From positions 36,085 to 100,084 of the forward strand of contig JAQGDQ010000766.1 of the NCBI GenBank assembly GCA_030141605.1: 64,000 nt of DNA. The letters run 5' to 3'. Below, piece after piece: positions 22,690 to 34,429 of the stretch. Below the pieces are notes generated by a model, which was given only the letters and a program-made list of their open reading frames with translations, was not told the origin of the DNA and did not search any database. Within the stretch, counting starts at the first letter, position 1; each line of letters opens with the position of its first letter. This DNA is from Tubiluchus corallicola. Taxonomy: Eukaryota; Priapulida; Priapulimorpha; Priapulimorphida; Tubiluchidae. A program made the position numbers and the translations under genes.

Positions 22690-23025
22690 ATAATAATCAT
22701 CATCATTATTATTATCGTATTATTTATATTATTATTGTTGTTGTTATTATTATTATTATTATTGCTGTTGAAGAATGCTAATACCAGCGTGCTGTTTATA
22801 TATGTTAAAGTATTAATTATTTATATTAAATTTATTTCCTGCATTTGTGGCAGCCTAAAATTTTTCACCACTCTTCAAAATCTACACCGCAGGTGAGACA
22901 GAAATTTTTTGCTGTTATTTATACAAGTCGTGACAAATGGAGTCGGCAACGTGAAATCGAAGCGCCGCGATTTTAGGAACGCTTCTTCATGAAAGAAGAT
23001 GGAGATTTTTAGTCCTGATTATTTT
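22690..23025 (+). promoter_or_regulatory. putative ZNF-D promoter / first exon block
   Basis: ATT/ATTG microsatellite, TATA-like TTTATATATG (22795-22804), a segment ending CCGCAG/GTGAGA like a splice donor, then the GTCGTGACAAATGG block and GAAGATGGAG. Nearly identical to the ZNF-A block. It lies about 2.4 kb upstream of the ZNF-D acceptor. Confidence 0.5.
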
Positions 23026-23094
23026 TTAAATTATAGTTGTCGTTTTTTTAATTTTAGTTTTTAGCTACCTGAATAATTTTTTCTATGAACAATT

Positions 23095-23540
23095 TCGTAT
23101 CCATTACTTCCACATTATTACTAATGGTTTGTTTGTTTGTTGTTATTTTTTACGTATGACGTAATTATAAACGAGGAAAATAAATTTTACAGTACATTGT
23201 CTGCAATCACTGTCTAATCAGAAGCTGCTTAAAAATAGCAGGTATGATTGTTTTTGCAATCTATCGTTTCACATTGCTGGCTAACACTATGGGCCGCAAC
23301 TTACTTCCTTGTTCTATCCATGCAAAGTGACATCTATGTGACAAAAAGAAAGTCGGCAATGGTTAAAAAAACTAAATTCAATCTGTCACAAGTCGAAGAG
23401 CTTATCATTTTGTTTGATCATGTGAGTTTATTAACTCTATCATGTAATGGCAACTCCCTGCTCGGTGTGCCATTAGCAATACCTTTACAGGGCCCTGAGT
23501 GATGATCCTCTCTGAGCATGCTCAGTAACTGCTGACTGTG
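23095..23540. other. right-arm-only segment, about 450 bp
   Basis: The left arm jumps from the equivalent of 23090 to that of 23545 (near 4350-4370). The segment has an 84-codon open frame (23248-23499) containing KRKSAMVKKTKF and FNLSQVEELI, vaguely like a Myb/MADF-type start, but I do not recognise it and no clear ends or duplications are visible. Confidence 0.45.
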
Positions 23541-23699
23541 CAATTGTGTTAATCTGCATAATCAGCAGCCTATCTAAGAAAGTTAGCTAGTGCTGTGCAT
23601 TAGTTACTGTGTCAACACCATTGGATCTGTACATAGCCATATTGTTGTTTCAATAAAGTGTTTATGTAACTTTTAGATCGTCTTTATTTGTGCTGTTTT

Positions 23700-24185
23700 T
23701 GTAGGACAACATACACATTATTATCATACTGTTAATTGCAATAAAACATACACATTGTTATCATACTGTTAATTGCAATGAAACATGCACATTGTTATCA
23801 TACTGTTATTTGCAATAAAACATACACATTGTTATCATACTGTTAATTGCAATAAAACATACACATTGTTATCATACTGTTAATTGTAATAAAACATACA
23901 CATTGTTATCATACTGTTATTTGCAATAAAACATACACTTTGTTATCATACTGTTAATTGCAATAAAACATTCACATTGTTATCATACTGTTAATTGTAA
24001 TAAAACATACACATTGTTATCATACTGTTAATTGTAATAAAACATACACATTGTTATCATACTGTTAATTGTAATAAAACATACACATTGTTATCATACT
24101 GTTAATTGTAATAAAACATACACATTGTTATCATATTGTTAATTGCAATAAAACGTACACATTGTTATCATACTGTTAATTTCTA
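23700..24185. repeat. 37 bp minisatellite upstream of ZNF-D
   Basis: About 13 copies of a unit reading AATAAAACATACACATTG then TTATCATACTGTTAATTGC. The first unit starts like the ZNF-C array (GGACAACATACACAT), showing common descent. The left arm keeps about one unit. Confidence 0.95.
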
Positions 24186-24385
24186 ACTCGGCATGCTAAC
24201 AGCTAAAATTCCATAACCAATCTTGAAGAGTGATGTTTATTTAACATTTTATTTTTCTTCTAATTGTAAATTTTGTCACCTATGAGTGTGACAATTTTCT
24301 TTTAAGTTTGTGCAAATCTGAGAGAATGTAAATACTTTTAAGAAGCATTATGAAAATCCGGGAGTCACTTTGGGAGGGTTTATAA

Positions 24386-24590
24386 GCAGTTCCTGAACTT
24401 GTGAAAATTGAAAATGGTGTTCTAAATGAACTGATAGATGTTAACATACAAACTAACAATGTACCATTAACAACTTATGTACCATAAGAAATTGATGATG
24501 AATCAGATAAGGTAAATAACAGCAACAAGTAGAAGAGTATGATGCCCTCGCAGATAATATGGAAAAATTGTTGCTGTACGTCGCCAAACC
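24386..24590 (+). pseudogene. ZNF N-terminal tail relic (right arm)
   Basis: Translating from 24387 gives AVPELVKIENGVLNELIDVN followed by NNVP, then a stop and DDESDKVNNSNK, closely matching the start of ZNF-E ([15 protein letters not shown]..., [11 protein letters not shown]). A second frame piece, DALADNMEK, matches the ZNF-B DVLADYLEN stretch. Stops and a frame change make it a pseudogene. Confidence 0.7.
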
Positions 24591-25427
24591 ACGTGTCTTT
24601 ACACACCACAAGTAGTTTATGTGTGAATTAGTAGTTGTTGTCTGATGTCTCCGCTACTGCTGATCTAACTAATGGTGTGAGAAATACTCCACCAATGTTC
24701 AGAATCCCTAAAAGAATGGTTTGTCCATTAGCTCCTCTAAGTGGAGAAGTATGGCAATGCAAATCTTTTACCCCCGGAGTTGTGCTGGTGGGACGTAATA
24801 GGTGCCGATATTTAACATTTCTACATTTAACTATAATCCTTTATACAACGTCAGTAGAATGTAGCCATTAACACCAAAACAAAACTTATGACAACCTGAA
24901 GAAAGGTACCACGTAAATTGACCCATTAAAAATGTCCTGGACATCCGTTCAAAAGGAAAATTCGGTACCTGAATAAACGAGGTAGAATGTCCTCGTATGT
25001 ATCGCATCATATGCTGCAATGGCTTCTATGTCGATTTAAATCTATTTGCGGACCGTGTATATCAGTCTGTCAACTAGAAGTTATGCATCGCATGGCTGTT
25101 ACATATGAATTCATATTTTTGTAGATCTAAAGGTTTTAGTTATTGTTAAACAGAAATTGAAATGTTTTCTAGAATTTTCCTCCAAATTCAAAGTCATTCT
25201 TAACAGTTGCTGCTTTGTATATGATTGACGATTGCAGATCTCCCAGTTGTTTCTGCTGAATTTACAAACTTTAGCATTTCTGCAACTCGGTAGCTCTTTT
25301 GCTGTGGCAGCATCAATTTTCTGCTGTTAAATGGCCTCCCTAAATCCATTTTTACCACATTCTAGTGTGATTAATGCTTAATGTTGAATCATTTGTTTTG
25401 AAGTAGTTTGGAAAGTTTTTAATTTCC

Positions 25428-25438
25428 TTTTTTGCAGA
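25428..25438 (+). promoter_or_regulatory. splice acceptor of the ZNF-D coding exon
   Basis: TTTTTTGCAG before AGAGCTGGCATT, identical to ZNF-A. The coding ATG is 39 bases inside the exon. Confidence 0.75.
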
Positions 25439-25476
25439 GAGCTGGCATTACCGCCTCTCCTCTTGTGACTACAAAG

Positions 25477-26871
25477 ATGGACGAGACTGCACAAAGAGTC
25501 CCTGGACGTGTGAAAATTGAACCTGATATCTTAGTTAACTTTATAGAGGGCAGCACTGATGTTAAAGTGCAAACTGACAATGTAAAAACTGAAAGTGATT
25601 TTGAAAAAGTTGACATAAGAAACACAAATAGAGTAGAGTGCGGTTTTCAAACAGGTGAAATGACTGTGAAAACTGAGAATGATGTTCTTGTAGATAGTGA
25701 TGTGAAAAACACTGATATCTGTGAAGTGGACATTATGATGCAACCTGACATTGTCTACTTGAAAACTGACTTCAGTGTTTTGACGAATAGGAAAGGCAAT
25801 AGTTTGTGTGATGGAGTTACAGATAAAGATATAAAAACTGCTAATGAATTTTTAAAAACTGAATCGGATGCTTCAGATGATGTAGTGAATCAAAGCAAAG
25901 AGGATTTAATAGAAGACGAACTTTTAGCAAGTGTGAATGAAAAAAGTCCAGAGCTTCTGTCATTTAATCTTGATCGCTCTGATCTTTCTGTTAAACACAA
26001 TGAAATTGTAACTCCTTCCATTCAAGAAAAATCTCGTAGGTTTACTCATGGTGCTGATGCAAGGAATTTGAAAAAACATACAAGAACTCACACTGGAGGA
26101 AAATCTTACAGGTGTGGTCAGTGTGATGCTGCTTTTACGTATTCATGTCAACTGAAAAACCACTTTAGAATTCATAGTGGAGAAAAACCTTTCAAGTGCA
26201 GTCAGTGTGGCGTTGCTTTTGCTCGGTCAGACTTTTTGAAAAGGCATTTGAGAGCTCACACTGGAGAGAAACATTTCAAGTGTAATCAATGTGATGCTGC
26301 ATTCACTCATGCAGATGGTCTGAAAGTGCATCTAAGAACTCACACTGGAGAGAAACCATTCAAGTGTAGTCAGTGTGATGCTGTATTTGCTCATACAAGT
26401 ACTCTCAAGATACATTTAAGAACTCACACTGGAGAAAAACCTTTCAAGTGTTCTCAGTGTCATGCTGCATTTACTAAGGCGGGCGATATGAAAGTTCATT
26501 TAAGGATTCATACTGGAGAAAAACCATTTAAGTGTAGTCAGTGTATTGCTTCATTTGTCACATCAGGCCATCTCAAAACACACTTTAGAATTCACACAGG
26601 AGAAAAACCATTCAAGTGTAATCACTGTCATGCTGCATTTAGTCGCTCAAGTGCTAGGAATGTACATCTAAGAATTCACACTGGAGAAAAACCATTTAAG
26701 TGTAGTCAGTGTAATGCTGCATTTGCTCACACTGGTAGTCTGACAAGGCACTCAAGAATTCACACTGGAGAAAAGCCATTTAAATGTAGTCAGTGTGACG
26801 CTGCATTTGTGCAGGCTGGCCATCTGACAAGACATTCAGTGATTCATCGCACTACAGAAAAAAACCATTGA
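25477..26871 (+). CDS. ZNF-D, C2H2 zinc-finger protein with SUMO-motif tail
   Basis: A 464-residue protein, start MDETAQ. The tail has SUMO-consensus lysines at 13 (VKIEPD), 37 (VKTESD), 65 (VKTEND) and 127 (LKTESD), then SKEDLIEDELLASVN (140-154). A half finger lacking cysteines (about 189-205) precedes nine complete C2H2 fingers (211-455). It is the inverted-arm partner of ZNF-A. The first two fingers and several later ones correspond, but ZNF-D has nine fingers against seven and different fingers in the middle, so DNA specificity should differ. The last linker is frameshifted in both (EKNH end). Its function is unknown. Confidence 0.92.
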   Translation: MDETAQRVPGRVKIEPDILVNFIEGSTDVKVQTDNVKTESDFEKVDIRNTNRVECGFQTGEMTVKTENDVLVDSDVKNTDICEVDIMMQPDIVYLKTDFSVLTNRKGNSLCDGVTDKDIKTANEFLKTESDASDDVVNQSKEDLIEDELLASVNEKSPELLSFNLDRSDLSVKHNEIVTPSIQEKSRRFTHGADARNLKKHTRTHTGGKSYRCGQCDAAFTYSCQLKNHFRIHSGEKPFKCSQCGVAFARSDFLKRHLRAHTGEKHFKCNQCDAAFTHADGLKVHLRTHTGEKPFKCSQCDAVFAHTSTLKIHLRTHTGEKPFKCSQCHAAFTKAGDMKVHLRIHTGEKPFKCSQCIASFVTSGHLKTHFRIHTGEKPFKCNHCHAAFSRSSARNVHLRIHTGEKPFKCSQCNAAFAHTGSLTRHSRIHTGEKPFKCSQCDAAFVQAGHLTRHSVIHRTTEKNH

Positions 26872-27786
26872 GGTGGGCAGTCCAACAGACCATACTGTGA
26901 TAAACCTTTTAAAAGCAACAAATGCTTGGCCAACCTACAGTAATTTAAGACTATGAAGCATACTAGTGGCAAAGAATGATTTTGTATGTAGTCACCGTTT
27001 TTCTAATTTTGTGAGTTTTTCTTAGTTATTATCTAACACATTTGAGAATTTACAAGGGATTAACCTTTTAACTCTCATCACTTATACAAAAAATATTATT
27101 AAAATTTTGTCTTAAGTCAGGTCTCATGTAAGCTTGTCTGTTCATAGTACTGTTCATGTGTATTTTTGTAATCATTGGTAACCTCACATGTATCATAACA
27201 TCTGCATGATTTTTCTTCAAATTTGGGAGAAATACATTTTTTTAAATACTTTATTAGACTGTTAAACACACAACTTATAATATGGTTATTAATTACTGAT
27301 AGATTTTAGACACAAAGATTTTATAATTAGACGATGTAACAATTCTCATTTGAAGGGAGTGAAACACAACTTCTTTATTCAAAGCCAATCTTGCAATTCT
27401 GTCACGCTCTACTTAACTGCAGACAGGTGGCAGCACTATACAGTATATCCTAGATGGCGTAATATTAAGACGCTACACAACTGTCTTTCCATTTTTTAAA
27501 GCCGCAAACATCTTAGGCTACTCACTGCTTTTAATTTACTTTTCTTAAACATTTAGTTTGTTGCAATTTAAATTTTGCTGTTTTCATTAAAAAGAATAAC
27601 GTATCTCAATCTTTGCTGGTCTAATGTAAATTTCGTACAAAGTTTTTTATAATTGTATCAAAATTGGTTTTAACATTTTTACAAGATGAATTGAGTTGTG
27701 TTTTTGAAAAAAGGATATCCATACTGGATTGTTTTGTTTGTTCAAAAGTTTGTATTTAATGTATTTGGTTCCCTGGCTTTGCATGA
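26872..27786. other. ZNF-D 3' flank, duplicated
   Basis: Matches 882-1539 inverted. It contains traces of the decayed finger seen behind ZNF-B and ZNF-C (KCLANLQ at about 26915-26940). No separate gene. Confidence 0.6.
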
Positions 27787-29220
27787 ACAGTGAATATTAA
27801 CAATGAATTTTGTTACAGAAATAGTAATAAAGCTATTTTTTAACATATTATTGCACTACTACTTCTGAAATTGTACTTTGTGTTACAAGTCTAAACCACA
27901 ATCGCCTGTTAGTCTTAATAACTTCGTGTTTTTTTCTGCTAGGCATGCATATTTATTTATATGTATATGTATGTATGTGTATATACTTATATAATATATG
28001 TAAACATTAGAATGCTATTAGAATGCCATCAGTACTATTATAATAATACAATTTTACAGCATATAGAGGCCTCATGATTATCTAGATGCCATATTGCAAA
28101 TGTGTTATATGCATAACTAACATGTAAGTGAAAGTTGAGAAGTAAGAAAATTCTCTCTTCCTAATATATCCACATATATATATATATATCTGTGTATTTT
28201 TTTTAAATAATGTTTGCATGTGTGTGTAAATGCTTGAGCATCCTACGACGGTATATGTATGTGCATATTCAGTTAGTATGTGTTTACCATATCAACATTA
28301 TATGTATTTATTATGTCTTTATGTCCTTGATATGTATATCAAAATTTAAACCTAAGTTTCATATGTTCAATCCTAGTGTTGTTTTATTGTTATTTATTGT
28401 TGTTTTTATTATTATTGTTATTACTATTATTATTAATATTACGACTATCTTTATTATCATACAGTTTTTTCAAAAAATACTTATTAAGTACTGAATCTGC
28501 AAGTTTTTCTCTGAAATCTTCTGACATAATGTCTTTCTAAAAATTGCTTTTTTACTATTACAAGCTGACTGCACGTGGTACAAGTGAACTTTCTAGATGT
28601 TTGCTGGGTCTAAAGTCTTACTATTATATATGCAGTATAGAATCAGCACTCAGTGAAAAGAATATCTGTATGTGGATAATTGATTTTTTTTAGTTAGCTG
28701 ATTTCACACAAGTAATACTGTACATATTACTGTAAGTATATAAGTATACTGTAAACACTGCAGTTACTATAAAAACCTTTAAATTTTTTCACTGAGAATT
28801 GATTATAGTTTGTCCAAGGCGACACACATTATAAAATTCCACTGAGTACAGACGTATAGAGTGTTGGTCAATTTTGCCCTCCTAATGTGAAAAAAACATC
28901 TGTTTATTTCATTTTGTTGAAATTCTTATTGTATGGCAACATGGAGAATCCTCTACTATTATAAGTTTGAAAAAACTCAGAATAGCATACAATTTTTGCA
29001 AGATTTGATTTGATTCGATTTACTTCTTATTTCCAACTTTCGTTTATATCATATTAGTACAACATTAAAAATATAAGCAACGAAAATACAAGTAAATAAA
29101 CACACAAGCACACAACGTAAACAACATTAGAAATAATAATAACAATAATGACATTTTGCGTTGGCTTCAATTATATCAATGAATATCAATAATGTAAATA
29201 ATTAAGCATAAGATATCCTT

Positions 29221-29301
<81 letters not shown>
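29221..29301. repeat. (GA)n microsatellite
   Basis: Interrupted GA dinucleotides. Inverted equivalent of the perfect (CT)n at 7264-7370. Confidence 0.95.
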
Positions 29302-29305
<4 letters not shown>

Positions 29306-30269
29306 GTTTACCTGTCCTCACGACTACTGTGCCTGGTCTACATGAACTGAACTTGCTGTATTTCGACGTGATCTTCTAAAGAGAACTTGAAATAGTGATA
29401 ATTTAATTTGTACGGAAATATTGGATATACATCCGTTGTACTAAAGCACTGGGCACACCTTGCCCTACTCGAGCGTTTAATTTAATCAGTTATCATGAGT
29501 TTGAGACCATGCTCGGGCCCTAATTGTAAATGCTGTATAGTAGTGTAACTTTGTAAGTACTGTGTGTGTATGTTACTAACTGTTCTTTATTGATGCTATA
29601 ATTATGTTTATATGAGCTTCATGTTTGGAATAAAGGATAAATCAAAGAAGGTCCAAGGTCCAAGATGCTGTGTAATTGACAGTAATGAATGCAACAAGAT
29701 ACAAGACATAATCAAGTAAATAATTAATTACAAATTCATCAGGCTCTGTACGCTTTCCTCCCAATGTCTCTAGAACGATAAAGATCATGTTATTTCCACA
29801 ATTTTACATTTACGTGTTTTTACCAACACAAACAATTAATTCTGGATAAAGTCAGACACAAAAATTTAATTGTCTGACATAAGTCTAGGCCTTTGGGTGG
29901 CATCAAAGCATCATTAAAGAAGTAACTCACAAAATAACCTACTTCAGAAGAGGATGCTGTATATAATAAAAGTATATCATTAGGTCTGTTTATCAGCAAA
30001 TACAGTCAGGGATAAACGTACTCACTATGCGAGATTGTATGTTCACGACCATGTGGCTGCCAGAAGACAAACTACAAGACAATAGTGAATGTGCCAGTCT
30101 AAAGATGTGATGTGTCTGTATTAAAAAACAGCGTCCAGGTTGTTTAATGGGTCTTAGGCATATGCAAAACTCAATGTCCGACATTAGCCCATGTCCGATA
30201 TCGCCCCTTGAAGTTTTTAAATTTTTGTCTGATTGAATTGATTACATCAAACAGCTGAGTTTGTTTTGA

Positions 30270-30460
30270 TCCGTCTTGAACTTGAACTTTGTTGTGATCA
30301 CGTGACACCTTTGGATTCTGTTTTGTTCACGTGGGTACTACAGCCTTCAGTAATTATCTCACGCCCCCGCTGTAGTTAGGCTTGAACGAGATTGTTGTGG
30401 TCACGTGACACGGTTGCTTTGAACACATGATTACTACACGCCCCCGTCGTAGTATTTCAT
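30270..30460. promoter_or_regulatory. E-box / GC-box cluster, right copy
   Basis: Inverted copy of 6020-6190. Two CACGTGA sites and both CACGCCCCCG boxes survive. One left-arm CACGTG site is changed here to CACGTGG-like text. Confidence 0.4.
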
Positions 30461-30539
30461 TGACAAATGATTAAAGAACATTTTTCTACATGTACTCTTA
30501 TACGTACATCTACATATACAGAAAGCTGATTCAGAATAC

Positions 30540-30745
30540 GGGTAAATAGAGGGAAGATAATTGAGTGAGCGAGAGAGAGAGATGAGAGAGAGAGAGATAA
30601 GAGATAGGGAGAGAGAGAGAGAAGAGAGGCAAGACAGATAAACAGGCGAAGGAGGAGAAAGACAAAGAGGGGAGGGAGGGAGGGAGAGGGAGAGAGAGAG
30701 AGAGGGAGATGGAGGGAGGAAGGGAGGTAGGTAGGGAGTGACAGG
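30540..30745. repeat. GA-rich degenerate microsatellite
   Basis: GAGA and GGGA tracts with interruptions, matching the left-arm (CT)n 5640-5935 but heavily degraded. It ends where a GC-rich dispersed repeat begins. Confidence 0.9.
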
Positions 30746-30749
30746 GCCT

Positions 30750-30892
30750 ATTTGAGCCTAAGCGAGGCCCTGGGAAGTGGGGGGTGCGAGGCCCCTCGGG
30801 GGGGGGGGGCGAAGCGCCGGGCAGCGGGCACACCATGGTTGGCGCCCAGAAAATTTTTGAACTACTAGAACGCCGGAGAAGCATTTTCGAAA
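30750..30892. repeat. GC-rich dispersed repeat, copy 1
   Basis: About 140 bp starting CAGGGCCTATTT, with a poly-G run and a conserved end (AAATTTTTGAACTACTAGAA then CGCCGGAGAAGCATTTTCGA). A near-identical copy lies at 45084-45232. The CAGGGCC start suggests a hAT-type terminus, but no matching opposite end was found. Confidence 0.75.
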
Positions 30893-32464
30893 GGAAAATA
30901 TATACCTGTCCAAGTTTGATTTTTTTATAGTTTTCACTTTATCTGTTGTAGCAGACGTATGTTTTATGTAGCTTGAGACTTTCTCTTCGTGTAGAAATTC
31001 CTTGCGCTGTTATTGACCGTTTTGTTCAACAATTGATTGGCTGATATGATAATGTATGCTGCTATTGCCTGATGCATTGATTTGATAGCGTCCTTGAGTT
31101 GTCAGATGTGAATTGACCAGTCTTTATTGTAGGACAGCTGTTTTATAGATGTAGAACAATACGGTGTTAATGAATCGAATAAATAATTAATAAATTAACA
31201 AAGACTTGCGTTTCTGTAGCTAGAATGCACTGCGTTTATTGATTATTCCACATTTAATATTTCTTTATCTTGAATTTTATTACTACAAATTCACAAACAC
31301 CCTCTGGTTGATTGGTATTTTATGATCTCTCTATTCAGACATTGAAAAGTGACTACATTAATACATGGCTTTGCATCTGACGATTTTGGCAAAGGGGTGA
31401 TCGTATCTTCAGACAAGGATAATAACTGTGATCAATAGATGTTAATAATTACAGAGGCGTTATGTTGTCACCTGTACTATGGGAATTATTTAAATCTATT
31501 CTGTTAACCTTCATGTGCTAACGTGAAACTGTGTAAAATGTCAAATGCTCCTAGACCTTTCCACTGATTATAATTAATGCACAAACATTCTACATAGTGT
31601 TTGCAAACAGCTCCTTCTAAACAGGCTAACATCAATTGCACTTACATCATAAGTGCCAGCAAAAGCTTAATAAAACGAGTAAAAATCTAGGCAGAATACA
31701 ATGGAATCTCAGCCCAATGCAAACGTCATTGCAGATTCTAAGCGAGAATCACCCAAAATGCAATCTACAATCAATTCGTAGATGCTCTTCTTGGTTGAGG
31801 CGTCCCTAAATGTGACCCCATCGTCGTAAAGCCCTGTTTGTTCTCTTTCCTAGTAACTCTATATCTCCTGCCCAGAGTCCCACCAGACAATGCCATAATG
31901 TTTCTACAGGCCGCTTGTCCAAAATTTCCAAGAAAATCCGCACTTGGGTCCGGATGAATGCCCGTTACGGGTCGCTGTTGCCCTCCCACAAATTCTAAAT
32001 ATGCCTATAACACAAATCGCTGAACTGGACCTATCCAACCACACCATCACCACACCGCACATCACCAGTCTCCAGAAGTAAGCGGTACAATTTTGCAAAA
32101 AAGGGTCATCTTTGGAGGTTTTTCGCTCCCCGTTGTTCCTGGTGGATTTGAAAATTAAACAATTTTAAAAAAACGACACTAGATCAAGACCTTTCGTTTG
32201 ATATATAGATCGCCAAGAATGGTGCCATCATCCGAGCTGTAGCCTCGAATATACAAATCCCATACCACTGCAGTTATTATACACAATGATGATTCAAGAA
32301 TTTAAGATAAAAATATATTTTTTTTAATTTTTATGTAATCAAAAGCATCTTTATTTTGGAAAAAAGAAATAAGGAAATCGGATTCCAACATTTTATGTGG
32401 CAACTTCCCCAGTTAGAATATTGAAGTTTGCTTATTGCGAGTTGAGTTTATTTGAAATGCGTAT
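30893..32464. other. no recognised gene
   Basis: AT-rich DNA. Minus-strand open frames at 31771-32098 (about 65-70 codons) do not resemble any family I know and have no clear start or splice context. No structured repeat seen. Confidence 0.45.
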
Positions 32465-32468
32465 TTAA

Positions 32469-32896
32469 CCCTTTCATACCCGTTGTATCCCGTGCGATAC
32501 GAGAATATTTTCTGTCTTTAAAATTAATAAAATTTTAAAACTGACAGTTATTTGGTCTGTTAATAGTTATTTTGATTTAAGGCAATATCAATAGACTAAA
32601 AATGGTGATAAAATGGCAAACTAGAAAATCTACATAGCACAAAAAACTGCGCAAGGTACAGTACTTTAGAGACGACTTTGTACAGATCAGCATAGCATGC
32701 ACACTAAATGTCTTAAATACTTTAAAAAATTATCAGCAGTTGCAAAATGAAGCACATTTTTTGCTTTTGTTGTGTTTTTAAAAAAGTCGGACTTTGATAT
32801 GACAAAGAATATTGTGTATCCCACAGGATACATTGGGAACAAAAGTACCAAGCCAAAAATTTTTCTTATTAAAAAAATAATTTGGGACTGAAAGGG
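32469..32896. mobile_element. piggyBac-like MITE, copy 1
   Basis: A 428 bp element with inverted ends CCCTTTCATACCC / CCCTTTCAGTCCC, TTAA on the left (32465-32468) and TCAA on the right. Homologous in inverse orientation to 41723-42167. No ORF. TTAA target and CCCTTT ends are characteristic of piggyBac-related MITEs. Confidence 0.75.
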
Positions 32897-33109
32897 TCAA
32901 TGCCCATTACTGAAATGAGGTTACACGAATATGACAACTGGAAAAAGAAAGATACGTCTGATGATTGCATCAGCTTGGGGCCAGGATTAAGGCAACTGAC
33001 GTCACTGGTTTAAGAGCCACATACGTGAAGAAGTAGGGCTTCTTCCGCTAGTCAAGACTGACTGAGAAAAACTGCAATATCAGAGATCCGAAATTCTGCC
33101 AGATTTTGT

Positions 33110-33215
33110 TACGACACTGCATCATAGTATGTTTAGAAGAAGTACGATACAGAATCATAGTATGTTTAGAAGAAGTTACGATACGGTGCATCATAGTATG
33201 TTTAGAACAAGTTTT
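33110..33215. repeat. about 37 bp x3 tandem repeat
   Basis: Three copies of ATCATAGTATGTTTAGAA plus a linker containing ACGATAC. Short, low-copy minisatellite. Confidence 0.75.
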
Positions 33216-33431
33216 GATGTTTAAATGCTCGTATGTAAATGCTACATGCACCATTCTGCATAGCTGACAATAAAACTTCATTTATTATATTACCCTGCTA
33301 ATTTAGGGGTTACATGTCCTACTGTTGCTTGATATATGTTTTGCTTTAAACTGAATTTTGTTTTTGCTCTTGAGTTTGATTTTGTTGCTTTTGTGTGATA
33401 TAATTTTTGCCCCTAGTTGAACCCTGTTTTG

Positions 33432-34076
33432 ATTTGCTTGTGATTTCTATTGTTTTGATTTGCTTGTATTTTCTTTTGTTTTGATTTGCTTGTGATTTCT
33501 TTTGTTTTGATTTGCTTGTGATTTCTTTTGTTTTGATTTGCTTGTAATTTCTTTTGTTTTGATTTGCTTGTGATTTCTTTTGTTTTGATTTGCTTGTAAT
33601 TTCTTTTGTTTTGCTTTGCTTGTGATTTCTATTGTTTTGATTTGCTTGTAATTTCTTTTGTTTTGCTTTGCTTGTAATTTCTTTTGTTTTGATTTGCTTG
33701 TAATTTCTTTTGTTTTGATTTGCTTGTGATTTCTTTTGTTTTGATTTGCTTGTAATTTCTTTTGTTTTGATTTGCTTGTGATTTCTTTTGTTTTCATTTG
33801 CTTGTGATTTCTTTTGTTTTGATTTGCTTGTGATTTCTTTTGTTTTGATTTGCTTGTAATTTCTTTTGTTTTGATTTGCTTGTGATTTCTTTTGTTTTGA
33901 TTTGCTTGTATTTTCTTTTGTTTTGATTTGCTTGTGATTTCTATTGTTTTGATTTGCTTGTAATTTCTTTTGTTTTGATTTGCTTGTGATTTCTTTTGTT
34001 TTGATTTGCTTGTGATTTCTTTTGTTTTGATTTGCTTGTAATTTCTTTTGTTTTTATTTGCTTGTGATTTCTCTGT
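33432..34076. repeat. 26 bp minisatellite, about 24 copies
   Basis: The unit reads TTTTGATTTGCTTGTGATTT then CTTTTG. The plus strand is almost all T, G and A with few C. Because 26 is not a multiple of three, the unit cycles through all three frames, and all three are open on the minus strand, giving a long Lys/Gln/Asn/Ser-rich frame (33447-34295) with no other support as a gene. Confidence 0.97.
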
Positions 34077-34429
34077 TTTCAGTTGAATTGCGTTTGTTTT
34101 TATAAAAATGTCATCACCCTGTGAATAAACTTGTATTTTAAATAAGGGGCAGCTGACCAAGTGACCAATAGGGCTTTCGCTGCTCCTTCTCGGCTGTAAT
34201 GAAACAAAAATAATTAAGATGAATTCTAAACTGCTATTGAGAATATTAAATTGAATTGAATTGAATTGAATTGGACTTCGTTTTACGAAAATCACGAGCC
34301 ATAAACCAGTTTTGTGATCAGTGGGCTTACAGTCAAACTAAACTCTCACTATAATATAAGCTTTTACAACTTAAAATCCAACTCTTATTACGAATATTCA
34401 ATTTACTTTATTATAAACTTTCTGTAGAA

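Larger units (their letters stand above)
22597..27786. repeat. segmental duplication, right arm part 1
   Basis: Inverted counterpart of 882-5165, containing the promoter-like block, minisatellite, N-terminal relic, ZNF-D and its 3' flank. It joins directly to part 2 at 27786/27787, whereas in the left arm the two parts are in the opposite order. Confidence 0.9.
27787..30745. repeat. segmental duplication, right arm part 2
   Basis: Inverted counterpart of 5615-11406, lacking the 2.16 kb left-only segment and the MITE. It holds no recognised gene. The junction with part 1 is seamless (TGAACAG/TGAATATT). Confidence 0.85.

Noticed and set aside
31771-32098. Overlapping minus-strand frames of 64-72 codons
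   Set aside because: Not recognised in either frame and no start or splice context. Probably chance in a slightly GC-richer stretch.
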